A stretch of DNA of 64,000 bases. Origin: Paraoerskovia marina DSM 21750. GTDB taxonomy: Bacteria > Actinomycetota > Actinomycetes > Actinomycetales > Cellulomonadaceae. Under the pieces are notes generated by a model that ran no database searches, was not told the DNA's origin, and worked only from the letters and a program-made list of their open reading frames with translations. How positions within the stretch are numbered: position 1 is the stretch's first letter; each line of letters starts with the position of its first letter. Below, in pieces: positions 25,478 to 34,575 of this stretch. Both the position numbers and the translations under genes were made by a program. The DNA is taken from contig NZ_JNIY01000003.1 of assembly GCF_000701465.1 (NCBI RefSeq), forward strand, positions 868,001-932,000, in the 5' to 3' direction.

Positions 25478-26329
25478 TCAGCTGTTCAGCTCGCCAGGAA
25501 CGGCGCCGAAGTAGGTGGCGAAGATCTCGTCGTAGGTGCCGTCGTCCTGGGCGGCGGCGAGCACCTCGTTGAACCGCTCGAGGAGCGCGTCGGCGTTCTC
25601 GGAGTCCTTCGCGGCCATGAAGCCGTAGCTCTCGCCGGTGTCGAACTCCTCCGTGACGGTCGTGTCCGTGTTCTCCGAGGCGAAGAACAGCACCGTGCCG
25701 TTGTCGTTGATCGCGGCGTCGACCTTGCCGGTCTTGACGGCGTTCGCCTGCGAGAGGGAGTCCTCGAAGACGACCGTCTCGTAGCCGTACTCCTCGGCGT
25801 TGTCGTTCGCGTAGATCTCGCCCGTCGTCCCGGTCTGGACGCCGAGCTGCTTCCCGTCCAGGTCCTCGAGGCTCTCGTAGCCCGAGTCGGCCGCGACGAG
25901 CAGCGCCTGCGTCGCGTTGAAGTACGGGTCGGAGAACGCCACGGACTCCTCGCGCTCGGGCGTGATCGTCGCCGCGCCCATGCCGAGGTCGCACTGGCCG
26001 GCGGCGAACGCCGCACCGCCGGTGATCTGCTCCCAGCCGGTGGAGACGACGTCGAGCTCGACCCCGAGGTCGTCGGCCACCAGCTGGGCGAGGTCGGCGT
26101 CGAACCCGACGACCTCGCCGTTTTCGGTGTACTCGAAGGGCTTGTAGGGGAGGTGGGTGCAGGCGGTGAGCGTCCCTGCCTCGACCAGCTCGATCCCGTC
26201 GGCGGTCGTCGATCCCTCGGCGGAGTCGTCGTCGCTGGCGCAGGCACCGGTGAGACCGATGGCGGCGACGGCGATGACGGCACCGAGGGTCCGGCGACGC
26301 GCCGAGGTCCTGATGGTGGTCTGCTGCAT
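25478..26329 (-). CDS. Amino acid ABC transporter substrate-binding lipoprotein
   Basis: A 283-residue protein from ATG 26329, with GAGGAG 5 bases upstream. A lipoprotein signal ends at Cys30 (GLTGAC, with an unusual Thr at -3). The mature part is an SBP_bac_3 fold: [50 protein letters not shown] and [12 protein letters not shown]. The family binds polar or charged amino acids; the ligand cannot be fixed. It is the first gene of a minus-strand operon that probably runs through the amidase and DUF1697 genes. Confidence 0.94.
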   Translation of the reverse strand: MQQTTIRTSARRRTLGAVIAVAAIGLTGACASDDDSAEGSTTADGIELVEAGTLTACTHLPYKPFEYTENGEVVGFDADLAQLVADDLGVELDVVSTGWEQITGGAAFAAGQCDLGMGAATITPEREESVAFSDPYFNATQALLVAADSGYESLEDLDGKQLGVQTGTTGEIYANDNAEEYGYETVVFEDSLSQANAVKTGKVDAAINDNGTVLFFASENTDTTVTEEFDTGESYGFMAAKDSENADALLERFNEVLAAAQDDGTYDEIFATYFGAVPGELNS

Positions 26330-26674
26330 GATGCTCCTCGTAGGTCGATGGAGTGCGTGGATCGTGTGATCACGGCGTGGATCCGCCGTGATGGTGTGTG
26401 ACCATAGCCACACTTCTTCGGAACTGGCAAAGCGCTCCGGGCTCTCGCCGTCGCCTCCGCGGGCGAGCTGGGTGGTCGTCGTCGGGTTCGTCGTCCGGGT
26501 GTCGGCGGGCGTGCTCGGCGGGTGGCCAGGCCCGCAGTCTGCCGCCGCTCGCACGGTCCGGTGAACAGCAGATGACGATCACGTTCTGTCGTCGTGTTGG
26601 CCGCGCGATCCGAATGACATGGGCGTAGTTTTTGTGTGACAGACGACACACGTCGTCTCTCGGGAGGCAAGCCC
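26330..26674. other. Non-coding divergent region between the amino acid transporter and phoH
   Basis: No convincing gene; open frames on both strands lack ribosome sites and family resemblance. The sequence is locally less GC-rich near 26580-26640. A TAGTTT -10-like box lies at 26626-26631. A hairpin AGACGAC-ACAC-GTCGTCT lies at 26641-26658, just before a small leader frame. The binding-protein operon promoter must also lie here. Confidence 0.5.
26641..26658. promoter_or_regulatory. Inverted repeat near the predicted start of the phoH leader transcript
   Basis: AGACGAC and GTCGTCT flank a 4-base ACAC spacer. The repeat starts about 10 bases after the TAGTTT box and ends 7 bases before the GGGAGG ribosome site of the small frame at 26675. 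It could be an operator or a 5' mRNA hairpin. Confidence 0.4.
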
Positions 26675-26830
26675 ATGCAGGAACATCTGCGCGCAGGAGG
26701 GCCGGTCACCCCGGCCCGAACGCACGGGCCGGCCGACCGCCCCACACGAGAGTCCGTGGCGCGCGACGCGGTCGGTCCGGGTGCAACACCCGCCCGGCCG
26801 GAGACCGTGGCACGGGTACGACGACGCTGA
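26675..26830 (+). CDS. Possible 51-residue leader peptide upstream of phoH
   Basis: ATG 26675 has a strong GGGAGG site 7 bases upstream. The frame encodes a Pro/Ala/Arg-rich peptide starting MQEHLRAGGPVTPART and ending ARVRRR. It stops 21 bases before the phoH start used here. I recognise no family. The ribosome site and position suggest a leader or coupling peptide; the composition is also what random high-GC sequence gives, so coding is uncertain. Confidence 0.35.
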   Translation: MQEHLRAGGPVTPARTHGPADRPTRESVARDAVGPGATPARPETVARVRRR

Positions 26831-26851
26831 CGCGTCATGAGGGAGCCTGCC

Positions 26852-28258
26852 GTGGACCAGATCGAAGAGTCTCGTACGACGTCGTCCCCCACCTCGACCG
26901 GCACAGGTGCTCCGGCGCCCGAGACGACGGGGCCACCGCCGTCGGGACGACGCACCTACGTCATCGACACGTCCGTCCTCCTCTCCGACCCCCGGGCGAT
27001 CTTCCGGTTCGCCGAGCATCACGTGGTGCTGCCGGTCGTCGTGATCACGGAGCTCGAGGCGAAGCGGCACCACGCGGAGCTCGGGTACTTCGCGCGCAGC
27101 GCCCTGCGTGCGCTCGACGACCTGCGGGTCCAGCACGGCGGTCTCGACGCGCCGCTCCCGATCGGGACCGCGGGAGGAAGCCTGCGGGTCGAGCTGAACC
27201 ACACCGACCCGAGCACGCTGCCCGCCGGGTTCCGCCTCGGTGACAACGACACGCGCATCCTCGCGGTCGCCGCGAACCTCGCCGCGGAGGGCGCCCACGT
27301 CACGGTGGTCTCCAAGGACCTCCCGATGCGGGTCAAGGCCTCGGCCGTCGGGCTCGCGGCCGAGGAGTACCGGGCCGAGCTCGCGGTCGACTCGGGCTGG
27401 ACGGGGATGAGCGAGATCGACATCGCGGGTGAGCAGATGAGCGCGCTCTGGGAGCACGAGTCGCTCGAGCTGGCCTCGCTCGACCCGATGGTGCTCGAGA
27501 ACGCCGGACCACTGCTCTGCCACACCGGCCTCGTCGTCCACTCGCCGGGAGGGTCTGCGCTCGGTCGGGTCACGGCCGACAAGCACGTCCAGCTCGTCCG
27601 GGGTGACCAGGACGTCTTCGGGGTCCACGGGCGTTCCGCCGAGCAGCGGGTGGCCATCGACCTCCTGCTCGACGAGTCCGTCGGTATCGTCTCGCTCGGC
27701 GGCCGTGCCGGGACGGGAAAGTCGGCTCTCGCGCTCTGCGCCGGGCTGGAGGCCGTGCTCGAGCACAACCAGCACCGCAAGGTCGTCGTCTTCCGGCCCC
27801 TCTATGCCGTCGGCGGCCAGGAGCTCGGGTACCTGCCGGGGACCGAGGGCGAGAAGATGGGGCCGTGGGCGCAGGCCGTCTTCGACACGCTCGGCGCGCT
27901 GGTCTCGTCCGAGGTGGTCGAGGAGGTCATCGACCGTGGACTGCTCGAGGTCCTTCCGCTGACGCACATCCGGGGGCGCTCGTTGCACGACTCGTTCGTG
28001 ATCGTGGACGAGGCCCAGTCGTTGGAGCGGAACGTCCTCCTGACCGTGCTGTCCCGCATCGGGCAGTCCTCGCGGGTCGTCCTGACGCACGACGTCGCGC
28101 AGCGGGACAACCTGCGTGTCGGCCGGCACGACGGTGTCGCCGCGGTGATCGAGGCGCTGAAGGGGCACCCGTTGTTCGCCCACGTCACGCTGACGCGGTC
28201 GGAGCGGTCGCCGGTCGCCGCGCTCGTGACCGAGATGATGGAGTCGCTCGACATCTGA
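26852..28258 (+). CDS. PhoH family protein with N-terminal PIN domain (PhoH2 type)
   Basis: About 468 residues. GTG 26852 is chosen because GGGAG lies 6-8 bases upstream; ATG 26837 in the same frame has no ribosome site. An N-terminal PIN RNase domain starts near residue 34 ([25 protein letters not shown]). The C-terminal PhoH ATPase has Walker [10 protein letters not shown] near residue 285 and Walker [10 protein letters not shown] near 385. PIN-PhoH proteins combine RNase and helicase activity. A short Ser/Thr/Pro-rich N-terminal extension precedes the PIN domain. Confidence 0.92.
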   Translation: MDQIEESRTTSSPTSTGTGAPAPETTGPPPSGRRTYVIDTSVLLSDPRAIFRFAEHHVVLPVVVITELEAKRHHAELGYFARSALRALDDLRVQHGGLDAPLPIGTAGGSLRVELNHTDPSTLPAGFRLGDNDTRILAVAANLAAEGAHVTVVSKDLPMRVKASAVGLAAEEYRAELAVDSGWTGMSEIDIAGEQMSALWEHESLELASLDPMVLENAGPLLCHTGLVVHSPGGSALGRVTADKHVQLVRGDQDVFGVHGRSAEQRVAIDLLLDESVGIVSLGGRAGTGKSALALCAGLEAVLEHNQHRKVVVFRPLYAVGGQELGYLPGTEGEKMGPWAQAVFDTLGALVSSEVVEEVIDRGLLEVLPLTHIRGRSLHDSFVIVDEAQSLERNVLLTVLSRIGQSSRVVLTHDVAQRDNLRVGRHDGVAAVIEALKGHPLFAHVTLTRSERSPVAALVTEMMESLDI

Positions 28259-28261
28259 GGG

Positions 28262-28282
28262 TTCGGACGAGATCCGAAATTT
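28262..28282 (+). terminator. Weak terminator after phoH
   Basis: TTCGGA-CGAGA-TCCGAA forms a 6-bp stem followed by AATTT, 3 bases after the phoH stop. The stem is short. Confidence 0.35.
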
Positions 28283-28382
28283 CACCCGAAGATTCAGGTA
28301 ACGGGATCTTTCGCACCATGCCGACTGTCGCTAGCCTGATCTCCGCACCATTTCGAGGTGCCCTAAAAACTGGAGATCGAAC

Positions 28383-28643
28383 ATGGCAACCGCTGCCTCC
28401 CCGCACGCCCCGCAGGCCCCCGTCGAGCCGTCGAGCCCGAAGCTGCTGCTTCCGGCCGTCCTGCTCTGCTTCTTCCTCGGGACGCTGGGCATCCACCGCT
28501 TCTACGTCGGCAAGATCGGCACCGGGGTGCTGATGATCGTCACCCTCGGTGGGCTTGGCGTCTGGGTGCTGGTCGACTTCATCATGCTGCTCATCGGCTC
28601 GTTCCGCGACAAGCAGGGCCTGAAGCTCACGCAGTGGACCTGA
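28383..28643 (+). CDS. TM2 domain protein
   Basis: An 86-residue protein from ATG 28383 with GGAG upstream. It has two helices joined by the TM2 signature: FFLGTLGIHRFYVGKIGTG then GGLGVWVLVDFIMLLIG. A Pro/Ser-rich N-terminal 18 residues precede the first helix. The function of bacterial TM2 proteins is not settled. It stands alone, with a TAGCCT -10-like box about 50 bases upstream and a strong terminator downstream. Confidence 0.93.
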   Translation: MATAASPHAPQAPVEPSSPKLLLPAVLLCFFLGTLGIHRFYVGKIGTGVLMIVTLGGLGVWVLVDFIMLLIGSFRDKQGLKLTQWT

Positions 28644-28681
28644 TCCATCGCGAGGGGCTGACACCCCTCACCGCATGACAC

Positions 28682-28728
28682 GCACCGCGGCCGCCCGACC
28701 AGAGTCTCTGGTCGGGCGGCCGCGGTGC
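28682..28728. terminator. Bidirectional terminator between the TM2 gene and fumC
   Basis: A perfect 22-bp stem with a 3-base loop, centred at 28705. It serves the TM2 gene on the plus strand and fumC, whose stop is 14 bases away, on the minus strand. Confidence 0.8.
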
Positions 28729-28741
28729 TGCGGGCCGGTGC

Positions 28742-30160
28742 TCAGGCCTGCGGGGGGCGCGTCATCGACATGACGTCGAGTGCGGTGTCGAGCTGCTCCT
28801 CGGTGACCTCACCGCGCTCGACGTAGCCGAGCGCGACGACGGCCTCGCGGACCGTGACCTTCTCGGCCACCGAGTACTTCGCGATCTTCGCCGCGGCCTC
28901 GTAGCCGATCACGCGGTTGAGCGGCGTGACGATCGACGGCGAGGACTCGGCGAGCGCCCGAGCCTTCTCCTCGTTGGCGACGAGACCGTCCACGGTCTTG
29001 TCCGCCAGGACGCGCGAGGCGTTCGAGAGCAGTCGGATCGACTCGAGGGTGCCGAGCGCCATCACCGGGATCTGCACGTTGAGCTCGAAGGCGCCGCTCG
29101 CACCCGCCCACGCAACCGTGGCGTCGTTGCCGACGACGCGGGCGGCGACCATGAGCACGGCCTCGGGGATGACGGGGTTGACCTTGCCCGGCATGATCGA
29201 GCTGCCCGGCTGCAGGTCGGGGATGGCGATCTCGCCCAACCCGGTGTTCGGGCCGGAGCCCATCCAGCGCAGGTCGTTGCAGATCTTGGTCAGCGAGACC
29301 GCGATCGTGCGCAGCGCACCGGAGAGCTCGACGAGCCCGTCGCGGGCGCTCTGGGCCTCGAAGTGGTCGCGTGCCTCTGTCAGGGGCAGCCCGGTGTCCT
29401 CGCGGAGCAGCTCGATGACGCGCTGGGGGAACCCTGCCGGGGTGTTGATGCCGGTGCCGACGGCGGTCCCGCCCAGCGGCACCTCGGCGACGCGGGGGAG
29501 CACGGCATCGAGCCGCTCGATGCCGTAGCGGACGGCGGCGGCGTACCCGGCGAACTCCTGGCCCAGCGTGACCGGCGTGGCGTCCATCAGGTGCGTGCGG
29601 CCGGACTTCACGACGTGCGCGAACTCCGCCGACTTGGCCTCGAGCGACGTCGCCAGGTGCTCCAGCGCGGGCACGAGATCCCGGACGACTCCGGCCGTCG
29701 CGGCGACGTGCACGGACGTCGGGAAGACGTCGTTGGACGACTGCGAGGCGTTGACGTGGTCGTTCGGGTGGACGCCCTCGCCGAGCGATCGCGTCGCGAG
29801 GGTGGCGAGCACCTCGTTGGTGTTCATGTTCGACGACGTCCCCGACCCGGTCTGGAAGACGTCGACCGGGAAGTGGTCGTCCAGGCCGCCGGCGGCGACC
29901 TCGTCGGCGGCGGCGACGATCGCGTCGGCGATGCTCTGGTCCAGGACCCCGAGCTCGGCGTTCGCGCGGGCGGCAGCCTTCTTCACGCGGGCCAGTGCCT
30001 CGATGTGGCCTCGCTCGAGCGGGGTGCCGGAGATCGGGAAGTTCTCGACCGCGCGCTGGGTCTGCGCCCGGTAGAGGGCGTCCGCCGGGACGCGCACCTC
30101 ACCCATCGTGTCGTGCTCGATGCGGAACTCGCCCTCGGGGGCGTCATGAGAAGCAGTCAT
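28742..30160 (-). CDS. fumC: Class II fumarate hydratase
   Basis: A 472-residue enzyme from ATG 30160 ([10 protein letters not shown]); an in-frame GTG at 30178 is an alternative. It interconverts fumarate and malate. The superfamily signature [11 protein letters not shown] is present, as are [13 protein letters not shown], the substrate-site [11 protein letters not shown] and the NASQSSND region. Length is normal. It faces a terminator on its 3' side. Confidence 0.96.
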   Translation of the reverse strand: MTASHDAPEGEFRIEHDTMGEVRVPADALYRAQTQRAVENFPISGTPLERGHIEALARVKKAAARANAELGVLDQSIADAIVAAADEVAAGGLDDHFPVDVFQTGSGTSSNMNTNEVLATLATRSLGEGVHPNDHVNASQSSNDVFPTSVHVAATAGVVRDLVPALEHLATSLEAKSAEFAHVVKSGRTHLMDATPVTLGQEFAGYAAAVRYGIERLDAVLPRVAEVPLGGTAVGTGINTPAGFPQRVIELLREDTGLPLTEARDHFEAQSARDGLVELSGALRTIAVSLTKICNDLRWMGSGPNTGLGEIAIPDLQPGSSIMPGKVNPVIPEAVLMVAARVVGNDATVAWAGASGAFELNVQIPVMALGTLESIRLLSNASRVLADKTVDGLVANEEKARALAESSPSIVTPLNRVIGYEAAAKIAKYSVAEKVTVREAVVALGYVERGEVTEEQLDTALDVMSMTRPPQA

Positions 30161-30215
30161 GCCCCTATGTTGCCGCACTCCGAGGAGGAGTTCCGCACCG
30201 CGGCTCGTGCGCAGG

Positions 30216-30875
30216 CTACTCGCCGATGTCGCCGATCGACTCGACGAGGCGGACGCGGCCCTCGGTGAGCTCGTACTCGAGCCCGACGATCGCGCACCGG
30301 CCCTCGTCGACGGCCTTGGTGATCGACGCGGAGGTGCCGTACAGGAGCGAGACCGTGCTGCGGACGTGCTCGTGGAGCAGCATCTGGGGGTCGACGACGC
30401 CGCTCTCGCTGTCCCGGACCGTCTTGCCGGCCGAGGTGAGATTGACGATCGACGGGATCACCTTGTCCACCACGCTGCGCACGAACCCGGGAGCCGTCTC
30501 GCCGGTCTCCAGCGTGTGCGCCGCCGCGGCGACCGCCCCGCACGAGTCGTGGCCGAGCACGACGATCAGGGGGGTCTCGAGCAGCGCGACACCGTACTCG
30601 ATCGACCCGAGCACGGACGTGTCGACGACGTGCCCCGCCGTGCGGACCACGAACAGGTCGCCGAGCCCGCGGTCGAAGATGATCTCGGCGGCGACCCTCG
30701 AGTCGGAACAGCCGAACATGACCGCGAAGGGGTGCTGCTGCGCGCTGACCTCGGCGCGCCGCGCCGCGTCCTGCGAGGGGTGGTCGGGCGTTCCGGCGAC
30801 GAACCGCTGGTTGCCCTCCTGGAGTGCCGTCCATGCCTGCTGGGGTGTCATCGTCATGCCTGCATTTTCACTCAT
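30216..30875 (-). CDS. Beta-class carbonic anhydrase
   Basis: Up to 219 residues from ATG 30875; ATG 30857 (MTMTPQQAW) matches family N-termini and may be the true start. Zinc ligands are Cys56, His109 and Cys112 (GCSDSR and GHDSCGAV), with the Asp58/Arg60 dyad conserved. It hydrates CO2 to bicarbonate in the cytosol. It lies 55 bases upstream of fumC and 15 bases after the PfkB kinase gene on the same strand. Confidence 0.94.
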   Translation of the reverse strand: MSENAGMTMTPQQAWTALQEGNQRFVAGTPDHPSQDAARRAEVSAQQHPFAVMFGCSDSRVAAEIIFDRGLGDLFVVRTAGHVVDTSVLGSIEYGVALLETPLIVVLGHDSCGAVAAAAHTLETGETAPGFVRSVVDKVIPSIVNLTSAGKTVRDSESGVVDPQMLLHEHVRSTVSLLYGTSASITKAVDEGRCAIVGLEYELTEGRVRLVESIGDIGE

Positions 30876-30890
30876 CCGCGGGCGTGACTG

Positions 30891-31820
30891 CTACCAGTTC
30901 TCAAGCTCGGCCCGCGTCGGCGGCTGTGCGCCACGCCGCGTGACCGTGAGGGCCGCGGCCCGTGTGCAGTGCGTCAGGACGCCCTCGATCACCTCGGCGT
31001 CTGCACGGCGCAACGCCTGCCGGTGCCCGGCACCGAGGAGGTCGCGCTCCCACAGTCCGTCGATGAGCGCGCCCATGAACGCGTCACCCGCACCGACCGT
31101 GTCGACGACGTCCACGGGAACCCCGGCGACGCGGACGGTGTGCTCGGGCGTGAGGGCGACGGCGCCCTCGTCGCCGAGCGTCAGGACGACCAGCGACGGG
31201 CCGCGGCCCACCCAGCGGCGCGCCGCGTCGATCGGGTCCGTGCCGGGGAAGAGCCAGGCCAGATCGCTGTCGCTGGCCTTGACGACGTCCGCGACGTCGA
31301 CGATCGAGTCCGCCCGTCGGGCCGCGTCGGCCGGGTCACCCATGAGCGCGGGCCGGACGTTCGGGTCGAACGACACCGTCGAGTTCGGCCGGGCTTCGGT
31401 CAGGAGGGAGACCACGTCGCCGTGCGCGCGGGCGTCGAGCGCCGCGATCGACCCGGCATGGACGCACGGCGTCGCCGCGCTCAGCGCTTCGTGAGCACCC
31501 CGCGGGACGGAGAACGCGACGTCGAACCGGTAGGTCGCCTCGCCGTCGTCGTCCAGGATCGCCGTGGCGACCGAGGTCTCGAGCGCCCCGTCGCTACCGT
31601 CCACGAGCCCCACGCCGCACTTCGCGAGCCACCTGCTCACCAGGTCGCCGTACGCCCCGTGCCCCATCCACGTCGCCAGGTCGACCGGGCGGCCCAGGCG
31701 CCCGAGGGCGATCGCGACGTTCGCCGGACTCCCGCCCGGGTGCTCCGAGACGGTGCCGTCCGGGCGTCGCACGATGTCGACCAGAACCTCACCGACGACC
31801 AGGGCCGCGCGGGTGCTCAT
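30891..31820 (-). CDS. PfkB-family carbohydrate kinase (fructokinase-like)
   Basis: A 309-residue kinase from ATG 31820, overlapping the xseB stop as ATGA. Signatures are GGSPANVAIALGRLG near residue 30 and DTVGAGDAFMGALIDG with the catalytic Asp near 250. The short VGEVLVDIV start and overall layout fit fructokinases; other sugars are possible. It is coupled to xseA-xseB, an unrelated DNA-repair pair, so context does not reveal the substrate. Confidence 0.85.
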   Translation of the reverse strand: MSTRAALVVGEVLVDIVRRPDGTVSEHPGGSPANVAIALGRLGRPVDLATWMGHGAYGDLVSRWLAKCGVGLVDGSDGALETSVATAILDDDGEATYRFDVAFSVPRGAHEALSAATPCVHAGSIAALDARAHGDVVSLLTEARPNSTVSFDPNVRPALMGDPADAARRADSIVDVADVVKASDSDLAWLFPGTDPIDAARRWVGRGPSLVVLTLGDEGAVALTPEHTVRVAGVPVDVVDTVGAGDAFMGALIDGLWERDLLGAGHRQALRRADAEVIEGVLTHCTRAAALTVTRRGAQPPTRAELENW

Positions 31821-32086
31821 CGGCCGTCGGCCTCCGGGCCGTCCTTCGCCGTCGAGGAACTGCCCGCCTGGGCGGCGTCGATCCGTTCCCTCGCCCCGTC
31901 CAGCCAGGTCTGGCACCGGTTCGCCAGCGCCTCGCCGCGCTCCCACAGCGCGAGCGACGCCTCGAGCGGTTCTCCTCCGGACTCGAGGCGGGCCACGATG
32001 CTGACCAGCTCGTCGCGCGCCTCCTCGTACCCGAGCTGTGCGACGTCGGCGGTTCCGGCATCGGGAGTGGTCGGTTCAGTGCTCAC
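31817..32086 (-). CDS. xseB: Exodeoxyribonuclease VII small subunit
   Basis: An 89-residue protein from GTG 32086, overlapping the xseA stop as GTGA. The core GYEEARDELVSIVARLESGGEPLEASLALWERGEAL is the family's two-helix coiled coil. A disordered tail (SSSTAKDGPEADGR) follows. It binds the large subunit XseA for single-strand DNA exonuclease activity. Confidence 0.94.
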   Translation of the reverse strand: MSTEPTTPDAGTADVAQLGYEEARDELVSIVARLESGGEPLEASLALWERGEALANRCQTWLDGARERIDAAQAGSSSTAKDGPEADGR

Positions 32087-33402
32087 GAGATTTCCTGTCC
32101 AGTGGTTGAGGCGGTGGGGTGTGCGGGGGCGCCCCGGGTCGTGGGGACGGCCGGGCCGGACGTCGTCGAAGTCGCCGTGGCGTCCACCTGACCGTCCGCA
32201 AGCCGGACGTGCAGGCTGTCACCCGCGGTGACGTCCCCGACGGAGCGGACGAGCGAGCCCGCGGAGGTCTGCACCAGTGCGTAGCCGCGCGAGAGGACCC
32301 GGTGCGGGGACAACGCTCGCACCTGCCCCTCGAGACGGCCGATCTCGGCCTCGGCGCCGAGCACGCGGCGGCGGACGGCGTGGCGTGCCCGCTCGATGTC
32401 TGCGTGCACGCGCGTCTCGCGGTCCTCGACCATCGTCGCCGGCCGGGCGAGGACGGGACGCGAGCGGGTGGCGGTGAGTCCGTGCTGCTCGCGGTCGACG
32501 AGGCGCTCCAGCGCACGCGCCATGCGTTCGCGGCTCTGGGCGATCCCGGCACGTTCGGCGGCGACGTCGGGGACGATCGTCTTGGCGGCGTCGGTGGGAG
32601 TCGACGCGCGGTAGTCGGCCACGAGGTCCAGCAGCGGCGCGTCCGTCTCGTGACCGATCGCGCTCACGACCGGCGTGCTTGCGGACGCGACGGCACGGAC
32701 CAGCTTTTCGTTGCTGAACGGCAGGAGGTCCTCGACGGCCCCGCCACCGCGCGCGATCACGATCACCTCGACCTCGGGCCTGCCGTCGAGCTCGGCGAGC
32801 GCGGCACTGACCTGGGGGACGGCGTCGGCGCCCTGGACCGCGACCTCACGGATCTCGAACCGGACGTGCGGCCAGCGCTCGCGGGCGTTCACGACGACGT
32901 CGTGCTCAGCCTTCGAGTCACGCCCGCAGATGAGGCCCACCACGGCCGGCAGGAATGGCAGCGGCTTCTTGCGCTCCCGGTCGAAGACGCCCTCGGCGGT
33001 CAGCACCCGACGCAGCTCCTCGATCCGGGCCAGGAGCTCGCCGATGCCGACCGTGCGGAACTCCTTCGCCGCCATCTGGAGGGAACCGCGCTTGAGCCAG
33101 TACTCCGGCTTGACGTGCGCCACCACGGTGGACCCCTCTGACATCGGGGCGGTGGTGGCGTCGACCGTGCGGGTGGAGGCGTTGACGGAGACGGAGATGT
33201 CGAGGTCGGCGTCGCGCAGCGTCAGGTAGGCGCGGGTGCTGCGCCGGTTGAGCTGGACGACCTGCCCCTCGACCCAGACCGGCGGCATGCGGTCGATGTA
33301 CGCACGGATCTTCTCGGCGATCAGCCGCACCGGCCACGGAGAGTCGGGGGTCGTGTCCAGGGCCTTCTCGGGCACCCGGCGTGCGGCGGAGTCATCGGTC
33401 AC
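32083..33402 (-). CDS. xseA: Exodeoxyribonuclease VII large subunit
   Basis: A 439-residue protein from GTG 33402. The OB-fold N-terminus reads VWVEGQVVQLNRRSTRAYLTLRD. The catalytic core includes GLICGRDSKAEHDVV, VIVIARGGGAVEDLLPFSNE, and AIGHETDAPLLDLVADYRASTPTDAA. A long helical arm and the GYALV C-terminal motif follow. The last ~35 residues are a Thr/Ala/Pro-rich tail. It is divergent from ispH. Confidence 0.95.
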   Translation of the reverse strand: MTDDSAARRVPEKALDTTPDSPWPVRLIAEKIRAYIDRMPPVWVEGQVVQLNRRSTRAYLTLRDADLDISVSVNASTRTVDATTAPMSEGSTVVAHVKPEYWLKRGSLQMAAKEFRTVGIGELLARIEELRRVLTAEGVFDRERKKPLPFLPAVVGLICGRDSKAEHDVVVNARERWPHVRFEIREVAVQGADAVPQVSAALAELDGRPEVEVIVIARGGGAVEDLLPFSNEKLVRAVASASTPVVSAIGHETDAPLLDLVADYRASTPTDAAKTIVPDVAAERAGIAQSRERMARALERLVDREQHGLTATRSRPVLARPATMVEDRETRVHADIERARHAVRRRVLGAEAEIGRLEGQVRALSPHRVLSRGYALVQTSAGSLVRSVGDVTAGDSLHVRLADGQVDATATSTTSGPAVPTTRGAPAHPTASTTGQEIS

Positions 33403-33476
33403 GGGGTCCACCCTGCCCCATGGCACCGACATCGGGCATCCGGGCCGCGGTGCCCCACGGTGGGCGTGCGACCTCC

Positions 33477-33482
33477 TAGACT
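33477..33482 (+). promoter_or_regulatory. -10 box of ispH, leaderless transcript predicted
   Basis: TAGACT ends 6 bases before the ispH GTG, so the transcript would begin at or near the start codon. No ribosome site is present. No clear -35 is seen. Confidence 0.55.
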
Positions 33483-33488
33483 GGGGCG

Positions 33489-34520
33489 GTGACTTCTTCG
33501 ACTGTGTCTCCGACCGTGACCGACACGAAGCGTGTGCTCCTGGCCGCGCCACGTGGGTACTGCGCCGGCGTGGACCGCGCCGTCGTGGCCGTCGAGAAGG
33601 CCCTGGAGCACTATGGAGCGCCCGTCTACGTGCGCAAGGAGATCGTGCACAACAAGCACGTGGTGGCGACGCTCTCGGAGCGCGGCGCCGTCTTCGTCGA
33701 CGAGACGGACCAGGTGCCGGAGGGTGCACGGGTCGTGTTCTCCGCCCACGGGGTCTCGCCGGCGGTGAAAGCCTCGGCCGCCGAGCGCAACCTCGACACG
33801 ATCGACGCGACCTGCCCGCTCGTGACCAAGGTGCACAAGGAGGCCGTCCGGTTCGCTCGCGACGACTTCGACATCCTGCTGATCGGGCACGAGGGCCACG
33901 AGGAGGTCGAGGGCACCGCCGGCGAGGCCCCGGACCACGTGCAGGTCGTCAACTCGCCGGACGCGGTCGACGACGTCGTGGTGCGCGACCCCGAGAAGGT
34001 CGTCTGGATCTCGCAGACCACGCTCTCGGTCGACGAGACCATGGAGACGGTCCGTCGCCTGCGCGAGAAGTTCCCGACGCTGCAGGACCCGCCGAGTGAC
34101 GACATCTGCTACGCCACGCAGAACCGGCAGGTCGCGGTGAAGAAGCTGGCTCCGGACTGCGACCTCGTGATCGTCGTGGGCTCGGCCAACTCCTCGAACT
34201 CCGTCCGCCTCGTCGAGGTGGCCCTCGAGGCCGGCGCCAGGACGTCCTACCGGATCGACCGTGCTGCCGAGATCGACGAGGCCTGGTTCGACGGCGTGCG
34301 GACGGTCGGCGTCACGTCGGGGGCGTCGGTTCCCGAGATCCTCGTCGACGACGTGCTCCGCTACCTCGCGGACCGCGGGTACGACACGGTCGAGGAGGTC
34401 CGGACGGCGACGGAGGACCTGATGTTCTCGCTTCCTCGCGAGCTGCGCACCGACCTGAAGGCCGCCGGAACCGCCCCGCAGCAGGGCGGCCGGCGCTCGC
34501 TGTCGGTCGACCCGATCTAG
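33489..34520 (+). CDS. ispH: 4-hydroxy-3-methylbut-2-enyl diphosphate reductase
   Basis: A 343-residue [4Fe-4S] enzyme from GTG 33489. The three cluster cysteines are Cys25 ([11 protein letters not shown]), Cys109 ([11 protein letters not shown]) and Cys207 ([11 protein letters not shown]). It makes IPP and DMAPP in the last step of the MEP isoprenoid pathway. Other motifs include [17 protein letters not shown] and the SNSVRL stretch of the substrate site. It is divergent from xseA, and a hairpin separates it from the convergent rmuC. Confidence 0.96.
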   Translation: MTSSTVSPTVTDTKRVLLAAPRGYCAGVDRAVVAVEKALEHYGAPVYVRKEIVHNKHVVATLSERGAVFVDETDQVPEGARVVFSAHGVSPAVKASAAERNLDTIDATCPLVTKVHKEAVRFARDDFDILLIGHEGHEEVEGTAGEAPDHVQVVNSPDAVDDVVVRDPEKVVWISQTTLSVDETMETVRRLREKFPTLQDPPSDDICYATQNRQVAVKKLAPDCDLVIVVGSANSSNSVRLVEVALEAGARTSYRIDRAAEIDEAWFDGVRTVGVTSGASVPEILVDDVLRYLADRGYDTVEEVRTATEDLMFSLPRELRTDLKAAGTAPQQGGRRSLSVDPI

Positions 34521-34528
34521 GCGGACCG

Positions 34529-34566
34529 CGCCCGGCGGTGGGGCCGCGCTCCGACTCCGCCGGGCG
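34529..34566. terminator. Bidirectional terminator between ispH and rmuC
   Basis: CGCCCGGCGG (34529-34538) pairs with CCGCCGGGCG (34557-34566), 10 perfect pairs around an 18-base loop, in the 55-base gap between convergent genes. Confidence 0.6.
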
Positions 34567-34575
34567 TGAGGCGCG

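Noticed and set aside
26370-26651. Open frames on both strands in the gap before phoH
   Set aside because: No ribosome sites, biased composition and mutual overlap; only the frame at 26675 has a good start signal.
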